From Microcoleus asticus IPMA8 (GTDB taxonomy: Bacteria > Cyanobacteriota > Cyanobacteriia > Cyanobacteriales > Microcoleaceae): 28,156 bases of DNA. The notes under the pieces were generated by a model that saw only the letters and a list, made by a program, of their open reading frames with translations, did no database searches and was not told where the DNA came from. Positions within the stretch are counted from its first letter, which is position 1; every line of letters starts with the position of its first letter. Positions 8,341-16,949 of this stretch are shown piece after piece. Position numbers and translations under genes: made by a program. The DNA is taken from contig NZ_SRRZ01000100.1 in the NCBI RefSeq assembly GCF_013179805.1, positions 1-28,156 on the forward strand, given 5' to 3'.

Positions 8341-10188
8341 TTAGCCTCCTAGCTTTTTTTTAATCCACTCAAATAGCGCTGGTCCACCATTCTTGGGTGT
8401 TCCCATACACAAACCAAGATAAATGTCGAAGAAGTCAGACTCATCGGGACATACTGCTTTGCTAGCTGGAGCTAGATTTGTCTGATTGAAAAACTCCTGG
8501 ACGTCTACACCTGAATTCTCTAGAGCATAGGCTGCAAGGCGACGAACATCTAAATCTTCGCTTTCGTTATTCATGACAGCGATCAGAGGATTGAGCGTTT
8601 CATTTGGCAGTTGACCAATCATGGCTAACCCATAAGCTGCTGCACGTCGTTTTTGTGGCTCCAAATCCATTAAAGCTGAAATCAGAAAAGGAACTGCTGG
8701 TAGACCAATTTCTTGAAAACTATTACCTGCGCCTCGGATGCTATTGAGTTTGTGTGAGCGCCATGAAGGATCATCAATTTCACGATTGTCTTCAATTGCT
8801 TTCAACAAATAAGTGCTTGTTAGTTTGATTTCACCTAATTTTCCCAAAGTCTTAAAGACTGCAATTTTGAATCCTTTAGGAGTAAAGTCACAGGAATCAC
8901 CAGTGTTAGGCTCTCTTGCAACTAAGCTTTCTACAAGAACTCTGTACAGAACCGGAATAGTTGGTTTTGCAGCAGTACCCATTTCTCCTAAAGCTGTAAC
9001 AGCATCTCTACGAAAGTAGAACTCTTCTTGCTCATCCTCAACCACATGAACGAGTTCATCTACAGCTTTCTTTCCAGTTCCAATTGCTCCTAAAGCACTA
9101 ATCGCTTTCTGTCGTAAAGTGATATCTTCACTTTTATTTTTGACAACTTTAATTAGCTCCGGAACTGCATTGCTTGCCTCGGTTCCAATTGCACCTAAAA
9201 TCTCGATTACCTTTCCCCGCATCAGTGGATTATTCTTTTTATCTATTAATAAATTAATAAACTTTTGTACACTGACGCTCATCTCTTGTCTCACAGCCCT
9301 TGTAATCGTTAGTTGCAGTTCACCGACTGGATCACCTCCATTATAATATGTCCATTCAATCGATTCATTGAATAAATTGTGTATTGATTTCTCGATTGCA
9401 GAAACAATTGCTGTTTTGTTCCCATCGCTTGTAAGTAAAGCCAGTGCGGTACTAATCAGTACAAAGCTATTTTGTTCATTTGCGATAATCTCAGTCAATC
9501 TAGAGTTTGTATCTTCTGACTTTACTCCAATTGCAGATAACGCTAGGGCTGCACTAACACGACTTTCATTGCTTTTGCGATTTTGTTGTAGAATTTCAAC
9601 GAGACTATCAGTTATGCCTGAAGTGTCTGGAACAATTTCGGCAAGTGCTAAGGCTGCTTTCTCTCCTAAACGCACTGTAGTTGTCGTTTTGATAGTCTCC
9701 AGAAGCCTAGAAACTGCAAACTCTATTTCACCAATCCGTCCTAAAGCTTTAGTAACTTGTACAGCACTGTCCGAATCTTCAAGACTTTTGAGAAGCTTAT
9801 GTAACCCTGGAATAGCAGATTTTGCCTCTAGACCAATTTCCCCTAGTGCATCAGCCGCACGCCATCGAAGAAACTTGTCTAATTTTTCATCGTCTAGAAT
9901 GGTAATTAGCTCTGGAACAGCGTCTTTTGCATCTTTGCCAATTCGTTCTAAAGCTCCAACAATAACAGAGCGTTCACTGAAATAGTCAACATTAAAATTA
10001 TTTGAAGCAGCGAGTTTATTAAGTGCATCCAATACTTCTTTGAACACTGGCACAGATCTAGCCCCACAAAATCCTAACCTAAACACCGCATTGAACCACT
10101 CTTTTGAGCCAATGTGAGCTACAATCTGGGCATAGTTTTCAAAGTCTGTCTGAGGACAAGTAGCATTAAGCGGAGGATATGCAACCAT
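8341..10188 (-). CDS. HEAT-repeat scaffold protein
   Basis: A 615-residue all-helical protein built mainly of HEAT (PBS-lyase-like) repeats. Many units of about 35-45 residues carry the signature A(L)GxIG or ALGEMG, for example DKFLRWRAADALGEIG, LRQKAISALGAIG and FRRDAVTALGEMGTAAKPTIPVL. No catalytic motif, signal peptide or membrane segment is visible, so a protein-binding or scaffolding role is the reasonable reading. The C-terminus (about 575-615) leaves the repeat pattern and ends in an aromatic/basic stretch (FEWIKKKLGG). The ATG at 10188 is backed by AAAGGA about ten bases upstream. The gene sits between two CHAT genes in the same orientation, suggesting it presents a partner or substrate to the proteases. 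Such repeats also occur in phycobilin lyases, but nothing else points to bilin chemistry. Confidence 0.85.
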   Translation of the reverse strand: MVAYPPLNATCPQTDFENYAQIVAHIGSKEWFNAVFRLGFCGARSVPVFKEVLDALNKLAASNNFNVDYFSERSVIVGALERIGKDAKDAVPELITILDDEKLDKFLRWRAADALGEIGLEAKSAIPGLHKLLKSLEDSDSAVQVTKALGRIGEIEFAVSRLLETIKTTTTVRLGEKAALALAEIVPDTSGITDSLVEILQQNRKSNESRVSAALALSAIGVKSEDTNSRLTEIIANEQNSFVLISTALALLTSDGNKTAIVSAIEKSIHNLFNESIEWTYYNGGDPVGELQLTITRAVRQEMSVSVQKFINLLIDKKNNPLMRGKVIEILGAIGTEASNAVPELIKVVKNKSEDITLRQKAISALGAIGTGKKAVDELVHVVEDEQEEFYFRRDAVTALGEMGTAAKPTIPVLYRVLVESLVAREPNTGDSCDFTPKGFKIAVFKTLGKLGEIKLTSTYLLKAIEDNREIDDPSWRSHKLNSIRGAGNSFQEIGLPAVPFLISALMDLEPQKRRAAAYGLAMIGQLPNETLNPLIAVMNNESEDLDVRRLAAYALENSGVDVQEFFNQTNLAPASKAVCPDESDFFDIYLGLCMGTPKNGGPALFEWIKKKLGG

Positions 10189-10266
10189 AGAAATTTCATC
10201 CTTTTAAAATTCGGAGATATATTGTAAGAGCCTTAAAATGAGGCAAAAGATAATTGTTAAGAAACT

Positions 10267-10908
10267 TTATGCTGAACTAGAATTTGCTTTCTTTCTTAAA
10301 ACAGGAATTGAATACTCCTGCAACGGCCTTGTTTTTGCTCTCCCAGTAGAATCTACTGAACCTAGTTTTCGATTCAAATCCGAAGATTCAAGAGTATTCC
10401 CTTGAATTGCCTGACATCCAGATTCAAAGGCGGCTTCCATCGATTCACCCGTTCCCAAGCCCTTATAGAAACCAACAGAGAAAGCGATCGCCAAATCATC
10501 TCGAATCTCTTGACGCATCCCAATCACATAGTTAATGTGTTGAGCGATCGCATCCGCCTGCACTTCAGTATAACAGGCATTCAACAAGACACATTCTACT
10601 CGATCTGCAAACAGCTCAAATAGCTTGGACAGTGCTTCCGTGCTGACTAACTTTACGCGCCCTGTCTCATCTTCCAATACCAATCCTACTTGCCCTTCTC
10701 CATGTCCACAAAAATGTACAATCTGCGGTTCTACATCCAGTAACGCTCGCTGCACATCTCGCGGACGGGATGCCCATCGTTGCTCTATTTGAAACTTATT
10801 GCCAAGGTGCGATCGCCGCAATCCATCATCTATCGCCCGCACTTCCCTGTCTAAGCGTAAGCGTGAGGTACCTTGAGGATTCGCTGCTAAAATCAGAATT
10901 TTCTTCAT
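10267..10908 (-). CDS. Stand-alone CHAT-domain cysteine protease
   Basis: From the ATG at 10908 this is a 213-residue protein consisting of almost nothing but a CHAT domain (caspase-like clan CD fold). It starts MKKILILAANP, has the His motif HFCGHG (His69) and the Cys motif LLNACYT (Cys112), and keeps the usual region after the Cys (HINYVIGM, AFSVGFYKGLGTG). Both catalytic residues are present, so it should be active. The tail after the domain carries NRKLGSV and IPVLRKK, elements recurring in the neighbouring CHAT proteins. I chose the ATG at 10908 because paralogues begin at the same residue; an ATG at 10932 and a TTG at 11007 are in frame, and none has a convincing ribosome site. With no repeat or sensor domain, it probably acts with a partner such as the adjacent HEAT protein. 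Confidence 0.88.
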   Translation of the reverse strand: MKKILILAANPQGTSRLRLDREVRAIDDGLRRSHLGNKFQIEQRWASRPRDVQRALLDVEPQIVHFCGHGEGQVGLVLEDETGRVKLVSTEALSKLFELFADRVECVLLNACYTEVQADAIAQHINYVIGMRQEIRDDLAIAFSVGFYKGLGTGESMEAAFESGCQAIQGNTLESSDLNRKLGSVDSTGRAKTRPLQEYSIPVLRKKANSSSA

Positions 10909-11097
10909 CAACCCAGGGTCAGTTATCTTCATTGCACTATATTGCACAAACCATAGCAGATTTTCCTGGCTGTCTTTCCACCATAGCTGAGAGTAAACTG
11001 ATTGCAACGGTGAGTTTAACCGACGGCCGATAATCCCAAACGCAATCCACCAATATTTAGTGTGTCCAGTGCCAACGCCAGTTAGACTGCCTCTCCG
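10909..11097 (-). other. Open frame upstream of the CHAT gene, probably a gene remnant
   Basis: The CHAT frame stays open upstream of its likely start as far as a TGA at about 11098-11100. The translation is rich in Trp and hydrophobic residues (KYWWIAFGIIGRR, QLWWKDSQENLLWF) and resembles no family I recognise. It has no ATG of its own before position 10932 and follows a decayed TIR gene, so it is most simply leftover coding DNA. A 5' extension of the CHAT protein from TTG 11007 cannot be excluded. Confidence 0.3.
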
Positions 11098-11100
11098 TCA

Positions 11101-11406
11101 TTAAGACAGCGCTATTAGGTAGAGCAGTTTGTCATTGAAATGGAGGTGTTGAAGTTAATCGGGAGGAGAAACAAGAGGTGAACTTTCAATAATCACAGGA
11201 ATAATTTCAGAGGGGTGTAGTTCTTCTTTCCCTTGCCGTTCAAAGGCATATAACGCCTCTTTGAATACCCATTTTTACTCTTTAGCAGCCGTAGATGAAA
11301 ATAACAAAAACAGCTCACATTTATTAATGCGGCGATACAGTTCTTTATCCCAGCCATCACCTGGTCCTAAATTCAGTACACCCTGAAATATCTGATTCAA
11401 TGCCAC
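11101..11406 (-). pseudogene. TIR-domain gene relic with two in-frame stop codons
   Basis: One minus-strand frame reads through as the C-terminal two thirds of a bacterial TIR domain if two nonsense codons are ignored. The order is QIFQGVLNLGPGDGWDKEL, YRRINKCELFLLFSSTAAKE, stop, KWVFKEALYAFERQGKEE, EIIPVIIESSP, stop, LQHLHFNDKLLYL, then TAA at 11101-11103. This order (LEPGDRW, HIDECDLFLLFWS, EWV, EIIPVIIEGPP, HLHFNDYLLYF) is familiar from cyanobacterial TIR proteins with an N-terminal beta domain. The stops are TAA at 11275-11277 and 11155-11157. The first half of the domain, with its FISY motif, and any ATG are missing. TIR domains typically hydrolyse NAD; this copy cannot make such a protein. 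It shows that a third effector type once stood in the cluster. Confidence 0.72.
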
Positions 11407-11441
11407 TTCCTTTTCAACCAAAAGCGGACAGTATTGAACCC

Positions 11442-11477
11442 TTCTAATTATTATTGTCTCAACACTAATAATTAGAA
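11442..11477. repeat. Perfect 12-base inverted repeat over the stop of the CHAT-TPR gene
   Basis: TTCTAATTATTA (11442-11453) and TAATAATTAGAA (11466-11477) are exact inverse copies separated by 12 bases. The right arm contains the stop codon and last codons of the gene ending at 11472. The stem is nearly all A/T and has no T run after it, so it is a poor intrinsic terminator; it may block 3' decay or be a small insertion scar. The TIR relic begins just beyond it. Confidence 0.5.
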
Positions 11478-12920
11478 AAGCCCCATAAATTTCTTACCTT
11501 GCTTTAAAGCTTTCTCCAGATGACTATGAGCATCTGCAAAGTTAGGGTCAATTTCAATAGCTTTACGATAAGCAGTGATTGCCTCCTCTAACTTCCCTTG
11601 ATTCTGTAAAATAAGTCCCAAGTTGTTGTAAGCATTTGTATAGTTAGGGTCAATTTCAATAGCTTTACGATAAGCAGTGATTGCCTCCTCTAGCTTCCCT
11701 TGATTCTGTAAAATAAGTCCCAAATAATTGTAAGCCCATGCAAAGTTAGGGTCAATTTCAATAGCTTTACGATAAGCAGTGATTGCCTCCTCTAACTTCC
11801 CTTGATTCTTTAAAGTATTTCCCAAGTTATACTTCTGCTGCGCCAACACTGCTTGATATTCTGCCTTTGCCTTCTCAAGAATCGGTCGAGAAATTTCATT
11901 TACCTCTCCATAAGTCAGTTGTAACTCTTGCCTCAGTTGTCCCAGCTCCTGTTCAATTTGTACGCTAAAAGGATAGTGTCCTTCTTCAATCAACCGGATT
12001 ACCACTTCCTTATATTCATCCCGCGCCTTCTGGAGAGGCGTTTGTTCTTCCGCCAAAATCTGACGCGCCTCATCCGACAAGCCGAGGCTCTTCTGCAACT
12101 GGTCTAAGCGAATTTTTTCAAATTCAGTTAGTTTGCGATCGTCCAAAAACTCCCGCACGCGATCGCGGTACTGCTTTACCTTGGAATTTGCCTTCAGGGA
12201 TGCGTCAATATCCAGTTGAATCTCGGTTCGCTTTTCCTGGGACAATGTTTGATTGGGGCTAGGAATACTAGCACTTAAATTCGACGTTAGCGTTGGCTTC
12301 TCCCTGAGAATCGGCTTTTGATGTTCTGGGATGGCTATTTTCGCAACGGCATTCGCCACCCCAAGCTTACGCTCTGTTTCAGACATAGTTGAGCGCACCA
12401 CCGAACTCCCGGAAATCTCTAGCTGAATTGCATTACAGCCAAAATCATAGGACTGCTTGATTGAACAGGCATACCCCAAGGCGAGGTAAAACCCTTTGGA
12501 AAAGGCGATCGCTGCATCATCGCGAATTTCCTGATTCATGCCAATTACATAGTTGATGTGATCGACAATGGCACCTGCTTGCTCTTCTGAGTAACAAGCA
12601 TTCAGTAACACGCATTCAACACGGCTGGAGAACAGCCGGAATAGGTTGGACAGCGCATCGGTACTTACCCAGTGCTCTCGTCCCATATCACTTTCAAACA
12701 CCAAACCTTGCTTCCCACTCCCATGCCCGCAGAAATGGACAATCTGCGGTTGATGCTTGTGCAGCAGTTCTTGCAAATCTCCAACCCGTACTGCTAACTC
12801 ATCCACCACCTCAAACTCTTCTCGATTGCGCGAATTCTCGATCGCTCGTTTTAAGTCCCGAATTTCGCGATCGAGGTTGAGGTCTTTTCGAGGATTGGAT
12901 GCCAAAATTAGGATCTTCAT
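11472..12920 (-). CDS. CHAT protease with helical linker and TPR tail
   Basis: A 482-residue protein. The N-terminal CHAT domain (1-175) has His66 in HFCGHG and Cys109 in LLNACYS, both intact, so it should be an active cysteine protease of the same subfamily as the proteins at 10267 and 6006. A tail with ERKLGVA (about 184) and KPILREK (about 202-208) follows. Residues about 230-345 form a charged helical region with repeated (D/E)xxxLxxLQ(K/Q)xLGLS-like segments, perhaps two copies of one module. The C-terminus holds three or more 34-residue TPRs (GKLEEAITAYRKAIEIDP) that are nearly identical even in DNA. TPRs usually recruit partners. The ATG at 12920 is at the conserved start of the fold; no Shine-Dalgarno is evident. 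Gene 13006-15612 ends 85 bases upstream. Confidence 0.9.
   Translation of the reverse strand: MKILILASNPRKDLNLDREIRDLKRAIENSRNREEFEVVDELAVRVGDLQELLHKHQPQIVHFCGHGSGKQGLVFESDMGREHWVSTDALSNLFRLFSSRVECVLLNACYSEEQAGAIVDHINYVIGMNQEIRDDAAIAFSKGFYLALGYACSIKQSYDFGCNAIQLEISGSSVVRSTMSETERKLGVANAVAKIAIPEHQKPILREKPTLTSNLSASIPSPNQTLSQEKRTEIQLDIDASLKANSKVKQYRDRVREFLDDRKLTEFEKIRLDQLQKSLGLSDEARQILAEEQTPLQKARDEYKEVVIRLIEEGHYPFSVQIEQELGQLRQELQLTYGEVNEISRPILEKAKAEYQAVLAQQKYNLGNTLKNQGKLEEAITAYRKAIEIDPNFAWAYNYLGLILQNQGKLEEAITAYRKAIEIDPNYTNAYNNLGLILQNQGKLEEAITAYRKAIEIDPNFADAHSHLEKALKQGKKFMGLF
11541..11830. repeat. 102-base tandem repeat encoding identical TPR units
   Basis: The block starting GTTAGGGTCAATTTCAATAG begins at 11541, 11643 and 11745, an exact period of 102 bases (34 codons, one TPR). 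The first two copies differ at very few positions over about 80 bases, and the third diverges only at its end. Identity at silent sites points to recent duplication or gene conversion, and copy number may vary between strains. Confidence 0.85.
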
Positions 12921-13005
12921 AGAGATGAATGCATAAGTAGTGATTTAAATTACTCTTTTATATTTAGAGTCTCAGCATAGCCTCTAGGCTAACCCAGATA
13001 AAAGC

Positions 13006-15612
13006 TTATTTTTCTGCCCCCACAACAACAAATGCTGCCCAGTAGCGAGGATGGCTATACTCAGGGTGCGATCGCACAGTTTGCATCGCCTTCTGCAACG
13101 CGATCGCCTTATTCCCTGACTGAAGATAATTCTTGTAGAAGGCAACCATGAGTTCCATTGTGGCACTGTCACTCACACTCCACTGACTCACTACAACCGT
13201 CCGCGCTCCAGCAACCAAAAAGGCGCGGCTCAATCCCAGCATCCCCTCACCAGTAATACGGCCCAACCCGGTTTGACAAGCGCTCAATACGACTAAATCT
13301 GCTGGAAGCGATGACGACTGAATCACCTCTCGTGCAGTCAACAGTCCATTTTCATAGTCCGTTGGTGAAAAGGCGACAAGAGAAGCTAGAGGATCGCTAC
13401 CATAAGCAATTCCATGCGTTGCCAGATGCACGATATTATGGCTTTGAGCCAGTTGTTTGACGTTGGTTTCAGTGGCTTTGGGACCAATCAGGAGGGTGTA
13501 TTGCTGTTTGAGATTGAGAAAGAGTTGGACGATGGACTTAACCTCTGCTTCAGCTCCAGGCAAGGGTTGCAGTTCAATCTTAACCCCATCATGGTCGGGA
13601 ACCATCGGCATAATAGGATTACCGACAGCCAAGATTTTTGAGTTAGCAAGTGGAGTGTAGCAAGGTTCTTGGCGAATCTCATTCAGCGTGTAGGCAGAGG
13701 CAGCATAGATAAGAGACCAGCGATCGCCCATCCAAGTCCCATCTGGAAGCTGAAGTGCGGCAAAGGGGACTAGCCACAATGAGCAATGAGGTTCAATTAC
13801 TACAGGTGTTCCATCCGTTGGCAGCAGATATGCTACTGGGGCAATGAGTTCTGCGTACAGGTCTTGGAGAAGCGTTTCTAATTTAACTACTGGGATGCCT
13901 TGTTCGGCTAGTGAAACTGAACCTAACTTACGCTGGTAGTCCTGCAAAAGCAATGATGCAATTCGATACAACCCTGTCTGTATAAGAATTGAGAATGCAA
14001 TAAACCTTACTTCTGCACCACTACCCTTACGCTCAAGCCCTCGGCTGACTTCATGTACGTTGAGTGCTTTGCGTAGATCAGTAACTCGCTCGGCGATCGC
14101 CTCTTCTCCCAATTCAACAACGTGACCCTGTACTCTTCCATCCGGCGTTACTGCAAAGATGGCGGTGCGATCGGAAAGCACATAGAAAACCAATCTCGCT
14201 AATGGTGGTAATTTAGGCACTTGCTGCTCTGCGTATGCTTCTAGAACCAAGCCAATCTTGTTGTATTGATTTGAGGCAGTTCCTGATGCAGCTTGAACTG
14301 TTGGGTCGTCTAGAGGCTCTACTCGAACTCCGCTTGCTTCTTGCACAACCAAGGAATCTAATTTAGTAGCAGATTCACCTTGACTATTGACAAAGCGAGA
14401 ATGCTGACGCTTTCGACCTTCCATCAAATCTTGCAACGCCTGTCCTCGTGCATCTTCAGCTACCTCTAAAGCTGCTTTGTAATCCTGACCGCCAGTCTGT
14501 GCGAGTTCCAAATGTACGGTTAACAGCTTCTCAAAAACATCTTGTACGTTTTCCAGGAACGCCACCTTTCCCTCATCTGTGCGGAGGTGTTGCTGACGTG
14601 ACTTAATCAAATCTAAACTCTTCTTAAAGGAGTTGAGCGCTTCACTCAACTCTCTCGCGACGTGCTGACAGCAACCTAATCCCCAATAAGCGTGCCATAA
14701 TGTATCGTTATCGTGTTCAGCTTCCGCCAGCTCAACTGCTCGTTGATAAGTCTGTTGTGCATCGGTAAACTGCTTTTGCATCAGGTAAAGACTAGCTAAA
14801 CCCGCATAGGCTCTCCCCATACCAAGTCGATCGTTCGCCTTCTCGTAAAGTTCCAAAGCTTGTTGATAGAGTTCCATCCCCCGATCAATCTGACCTCGAT
14901 CCCGTGCAATGTTAGCTAATAGGGGGAGTACACGTCGTTTTTCTAGGGGGTCAGGATATTGATCGAGAAGCCGTAGGGCTTGATTTAATTTGACTTCTGC
15001 ATCGTCTATTTTGCCTTGTCGGCGAGAAATTTCCCCGATGTTAGCGATCGCATAAGCCTTCAGGACTGGATTCGTATTAATCTCAGGACGTTGCAGTGCT
15101 TGCTCGTAAGCATTCAATGCGGGTCTTTCCTGGGGTTGTTGCAAGTAAGCATTGCCAATGTCCAGCCAAAGTTTGACCACTAGCGTGGAGTCGTTTTCAT
15201 CAGATTCAAGCGTTTGGGCTACTTTTGCACTGTATAGATCGGGAACAGGTTCAGGAGCGCTTACAGAGTAAGATTTGTCCTCTTGAGTCAGTAAATTCGC
15301 AAAAGATTGAATCAGCCCATTTATAATAAGTTCCAGATTAAAGATTCTATCTTTGTCCAAGGCACGAAGGGCAGATTCATAAGCAATCACTGCATCCTGA
15401 ATTTCTCCTTGGGCTTGCAATACCTGTCCCTTGCGATTGAGGAGGACGGCGATAAGGCGCGATCGCCCTAATTCTTTAGCGATTTTTATAGCGTTTTCAT
15501 AGCCTTCAATGGCATTCACATAATGCTTATTTGCTAACGCTATGTTTGCCTGATTCGCTAACGATACAACTTCTCTATAGCGCTCCGTGTCTTGCTCATC
15601 TAGTATTTTCAT
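13006..15612 (-). CDS. TPR-CHAT protease (ATHG/SACQTG type)
   Basis: 868 residues from the ATG at 15612. The N-terminal 400 or so residues are a row of TPRs (for example QGEIQDAVIAYESALRAL and RGQIDRGMELYQQALELYE). A helical linker leads to a CHAT domain covering about the last 330 residues. Its His motif is HLATHG (His733) and its Cys motif VLSACQTGLG (Cys779), followed by the standard GEGMLGLSRAFLVAGA and VVVSQWSV elements; the end WAAFVVVG is typical. Both catalytic residues are present. This is the widespread TPR-CHAT form, of which separase-like and TPR-CHAT effector proteases are known relatives. The frame is open to a GTG/ATG-type start at 15693, but that would overlap the previous gene, and MKILDEQDTERY begins the TPR region. 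It starts 44 bases after the neighbour ending at 15657 and is probably co-transcribed with it. Confidence 0.9.
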   Translation of the reverse strand: MKILDEQDTERYREVVSLANQANIALANKHYVNAIEGYENAIKIAKELGRSRLIAVLLNRKGQVLQAQGEIQDAVIAYESALRALDKDRIFNLELIINGLIQSFANLLTQEDKSYSVSAPEPVPDLYSAKVAQTLESDENDSTLVVKLWLDIGNAYLQQPQERPALNAYEQALQRPEINTNPVLKAYAIANIGEISRRQGKIDDAEVKLNQALRLLDQYPDPLEKRRVLPLLANIARDRGQIDRGMELYQQALELYEKANDRLGMGRAYAGLASLYLMQKQFTDAQQTYQRAVELAEAEHDNDTLWHAYWGLGCCQHVARELSEALNSFKKSLDLIKSRQQHLRTDEGKVAFLENVQDVFEKLLTVHLELAQTGGQDYKAALEVAEDARGQALQDLMEGRKRQHSRFVNSQGESATKLDSLVVQEASGVRVEPLDDPTVQAASGTASNQYNKIGLVLEAYAEQQVPKLPPLARLVFYVLSDRTAIFAVTPDGRVQGHVVELGEEAIAERVTDLRKALNVHEVSRGLERKGSGAEVRFIAFSILIQTGLYRIASLLLQDYQRKLGSVSLAEQGIPVVKLETLLQDLYAELIAPVAYLLPTDGTPVVIEPHCSLWLVPFAALQLPDGTWMGDRWSLIYAASAYTLNEIRQEPCYTPLANSKILAVGNPIMPMVPDHDGVKIELQPLPGAEAEVKSIVQLFLNLKQQYTLLIGPKATETNVKQLAQSHNIVHLATHGIAYGSDPLASLVAFSPTDYENGLLTAREVIQSSSLPADLVVLSACQTGLGRITGEGMLGLSRAFLVAGARTVVVSQWSVSDSATMELMVAFYKNYLQSGNKAIALQKAMQTVRSHPEYSHPRYWAAFVVVGAEK

Positions 15613-15656
15613 TTTTTTATTAATAATTGGCAGCGGCGAAAGGCTAGCATCCCTCT

Positions 15657-16937
15657 TCAACGAGGGGTACCGAAAAGAGAGAAAGATGCCCAAATTAACG
15701 GGTCGGGGTAGTCGTTCCGCATTTCCAAAGCTGTTTGCCGCAAAGCTTCAGCTACCATCATCTGACGCATATTCCGGACAAGTCTTACCATGAAAACGGC
15801 TGTTTCTTCATCTTTGACAGACCACAAACTTACAATGACACGCGGTACGCCTCCCATCTGAAAGCTGCGGGCAACGCCAATCATACCCGCATCGTGGACT
15901 CGTCCCAACCCAGTCTGGCAAGCGGACAGAACGGCGACATAGGCATTCTCAAATCTGACATCATGAATCTCTTGCCCAGACCAGATACCATCCGAATTAT
16001 CTCCTGGCCACAATACAAGGTAGCCCTCGTTCCCGTCAGCAAACCCGTGGGTTGCGATATATATTAGATCCGAATGTTCAGCTTTAGCACAAATTACTTC
16101 TTTTGTTGCCTGGGAATCAAGAAGCGCTGGAATTTCTAGCTCTTTGGCAACGGCTTCGACTTCCTTCTTCACCCCAGGTAGTGGGGAAAAATGGTACTTG
16201 CCACGTTGCGGGAACTCCGAAAGCCCCGCAACTAAGGGTGACTTAATAGAATACCCTCCCCAAGAGTTCTGGTCGTCAAACAACTGCTCGATGTCGAAAA
16301 GACTGGGAGCTATAGAAATAGACATATGCTCAATAATTAGCACCTCTTTGTTGGCGAAAGGCTTGAGCATGGCAAACGGAACCACCCCAAGGGAGTAGAC
16401 CGGAACAACTATAAGATGCTTAATAGCTTTCAAGGCGGAGGCAATGGGAGGAGCAAACAATATCTTCGATAGTTCGTCAGTGACCTCATCCAAAGATTTT
16501 CCAGCTTTTGGCTTGCCAACGGAACCTAGCTTCCGGTAGTCAGGTGCGCGACTTTCTTGCAGCCGTTCCACTCCTAGTGCCGAACGCTGTTCTTGAATAC
16601 ACTGCTCCAATTCCTCAAGATTTATCTTCTTTGAGTGATAAGCCAATAGCCCTGTCTCGTCAATTAACCAAGAATGCAGGTGTGACTCCTCATAGGCGTA
16701 AACAAGAACCCCGCTTCCTGGAGCATACCTGAATCGACTAGGGACTTCCCTTCCAGACAAATCATTTGTTTTTCGTCTTAAAACGCTTGCTACGCCAGAA
16801 CAGGTTACACGAATTTTTCCAGCCTTTACTTCCTTAACTCCCTGCTGATAAGTGGCACGGACAGAATACAGGTCTTCGAGTTCCCGGCGCTGTTTCAGCG
16901 CAAACTTCTCAAACAATTCTTCAGCAGCTTTATCCAT
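15657..16937 (-). CDS. CHAT-domain protease (ATHG/SACQTG type)
   Basis: A 426-residue protein. Residues 1-150 are an N-terminal region with predicted helix (EELFEKFALKQRRELEDLY) and a beta-rich part similar to the pre-CHAT region of TPR-CHAT proteins; residues 150-426 form the CHAT domain. The His motif is YIATHG (His297) and the Cys motif VLSACQTGLG (Cys340), followed by AGMIGVARSFQMGG and VIVSLWSV, so the active site is complete. PDYRKLGSVGK (about 135-145) matches QRKLGSV in the next gene. No TPRs are present, so it may be a shortened paralogue of the protein at 13006. The ATG at 16937 is supported by a clear GAGAGGT eight bases upstream. The DNA just 5' of it is a scar of dead gene pieces, so its present promoter may be new or come from the lipase operon. 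Confidence 0.9.
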   Translation of the reverse strand: MDKAAEELFEKFALKQRRELEDLYSVRATYQQGVKEVKAGKIRVTCSGVASVLRRKTNDLSGREVPSRFRYAPGSGVLVYAYEESHLHSWLIDETGLLAYHSKKINLEELEQCIQEQRSALGVERLQESRAPDYRKLGSVGKPKAGKSLDEVTDELSKILFAPPIASALKAIKHLIVVPVYSLGVVPFAMLKPFANKEVLIIEHMSISIAPSLFDIEQLFDDQNSWGGYSIKSPLVAGLSEFPQRGKYHFSPLPGVKKEVEAVAKELEIPALLDSQATKEVICAKAEHSDLIYIATHGFADGNEGYLVLWPGDNSDGIWSGQEIHDVRFENAYVAVLSACQTGLGRVHDAGMIGVARSFQMGGVPRVIVSLWSVKDEETAVFMVRLVRNMRQMMVAEALRQTALEMRNDYPDPLIWASFSLFGTPR

Positions 16938-16949
16938 CGCTTTTACCTC

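Noticed and set aside
9368..9985. 205-codon plus-strand frame opposite the HEAT gene
   Set aside because: The repeated codon pattern of the HEAT units keeps the reverse frame open; the translation is low-complexity Ser/Ala/Leu without any family signature.
11541..11830. Regularly spaced repeats as a CRISPR array
   Set aside because: The period is 102 bases with no unique spacers, and the repeats encode TPR units in frame.
12978..12991. TAGCCT-CT-AGGCTA palindrome after the TPR-CHAT gene as a terminator
   Set aside because: Six-base arms with a two-base loop cannot form a stable hairpin, and no T run follows.
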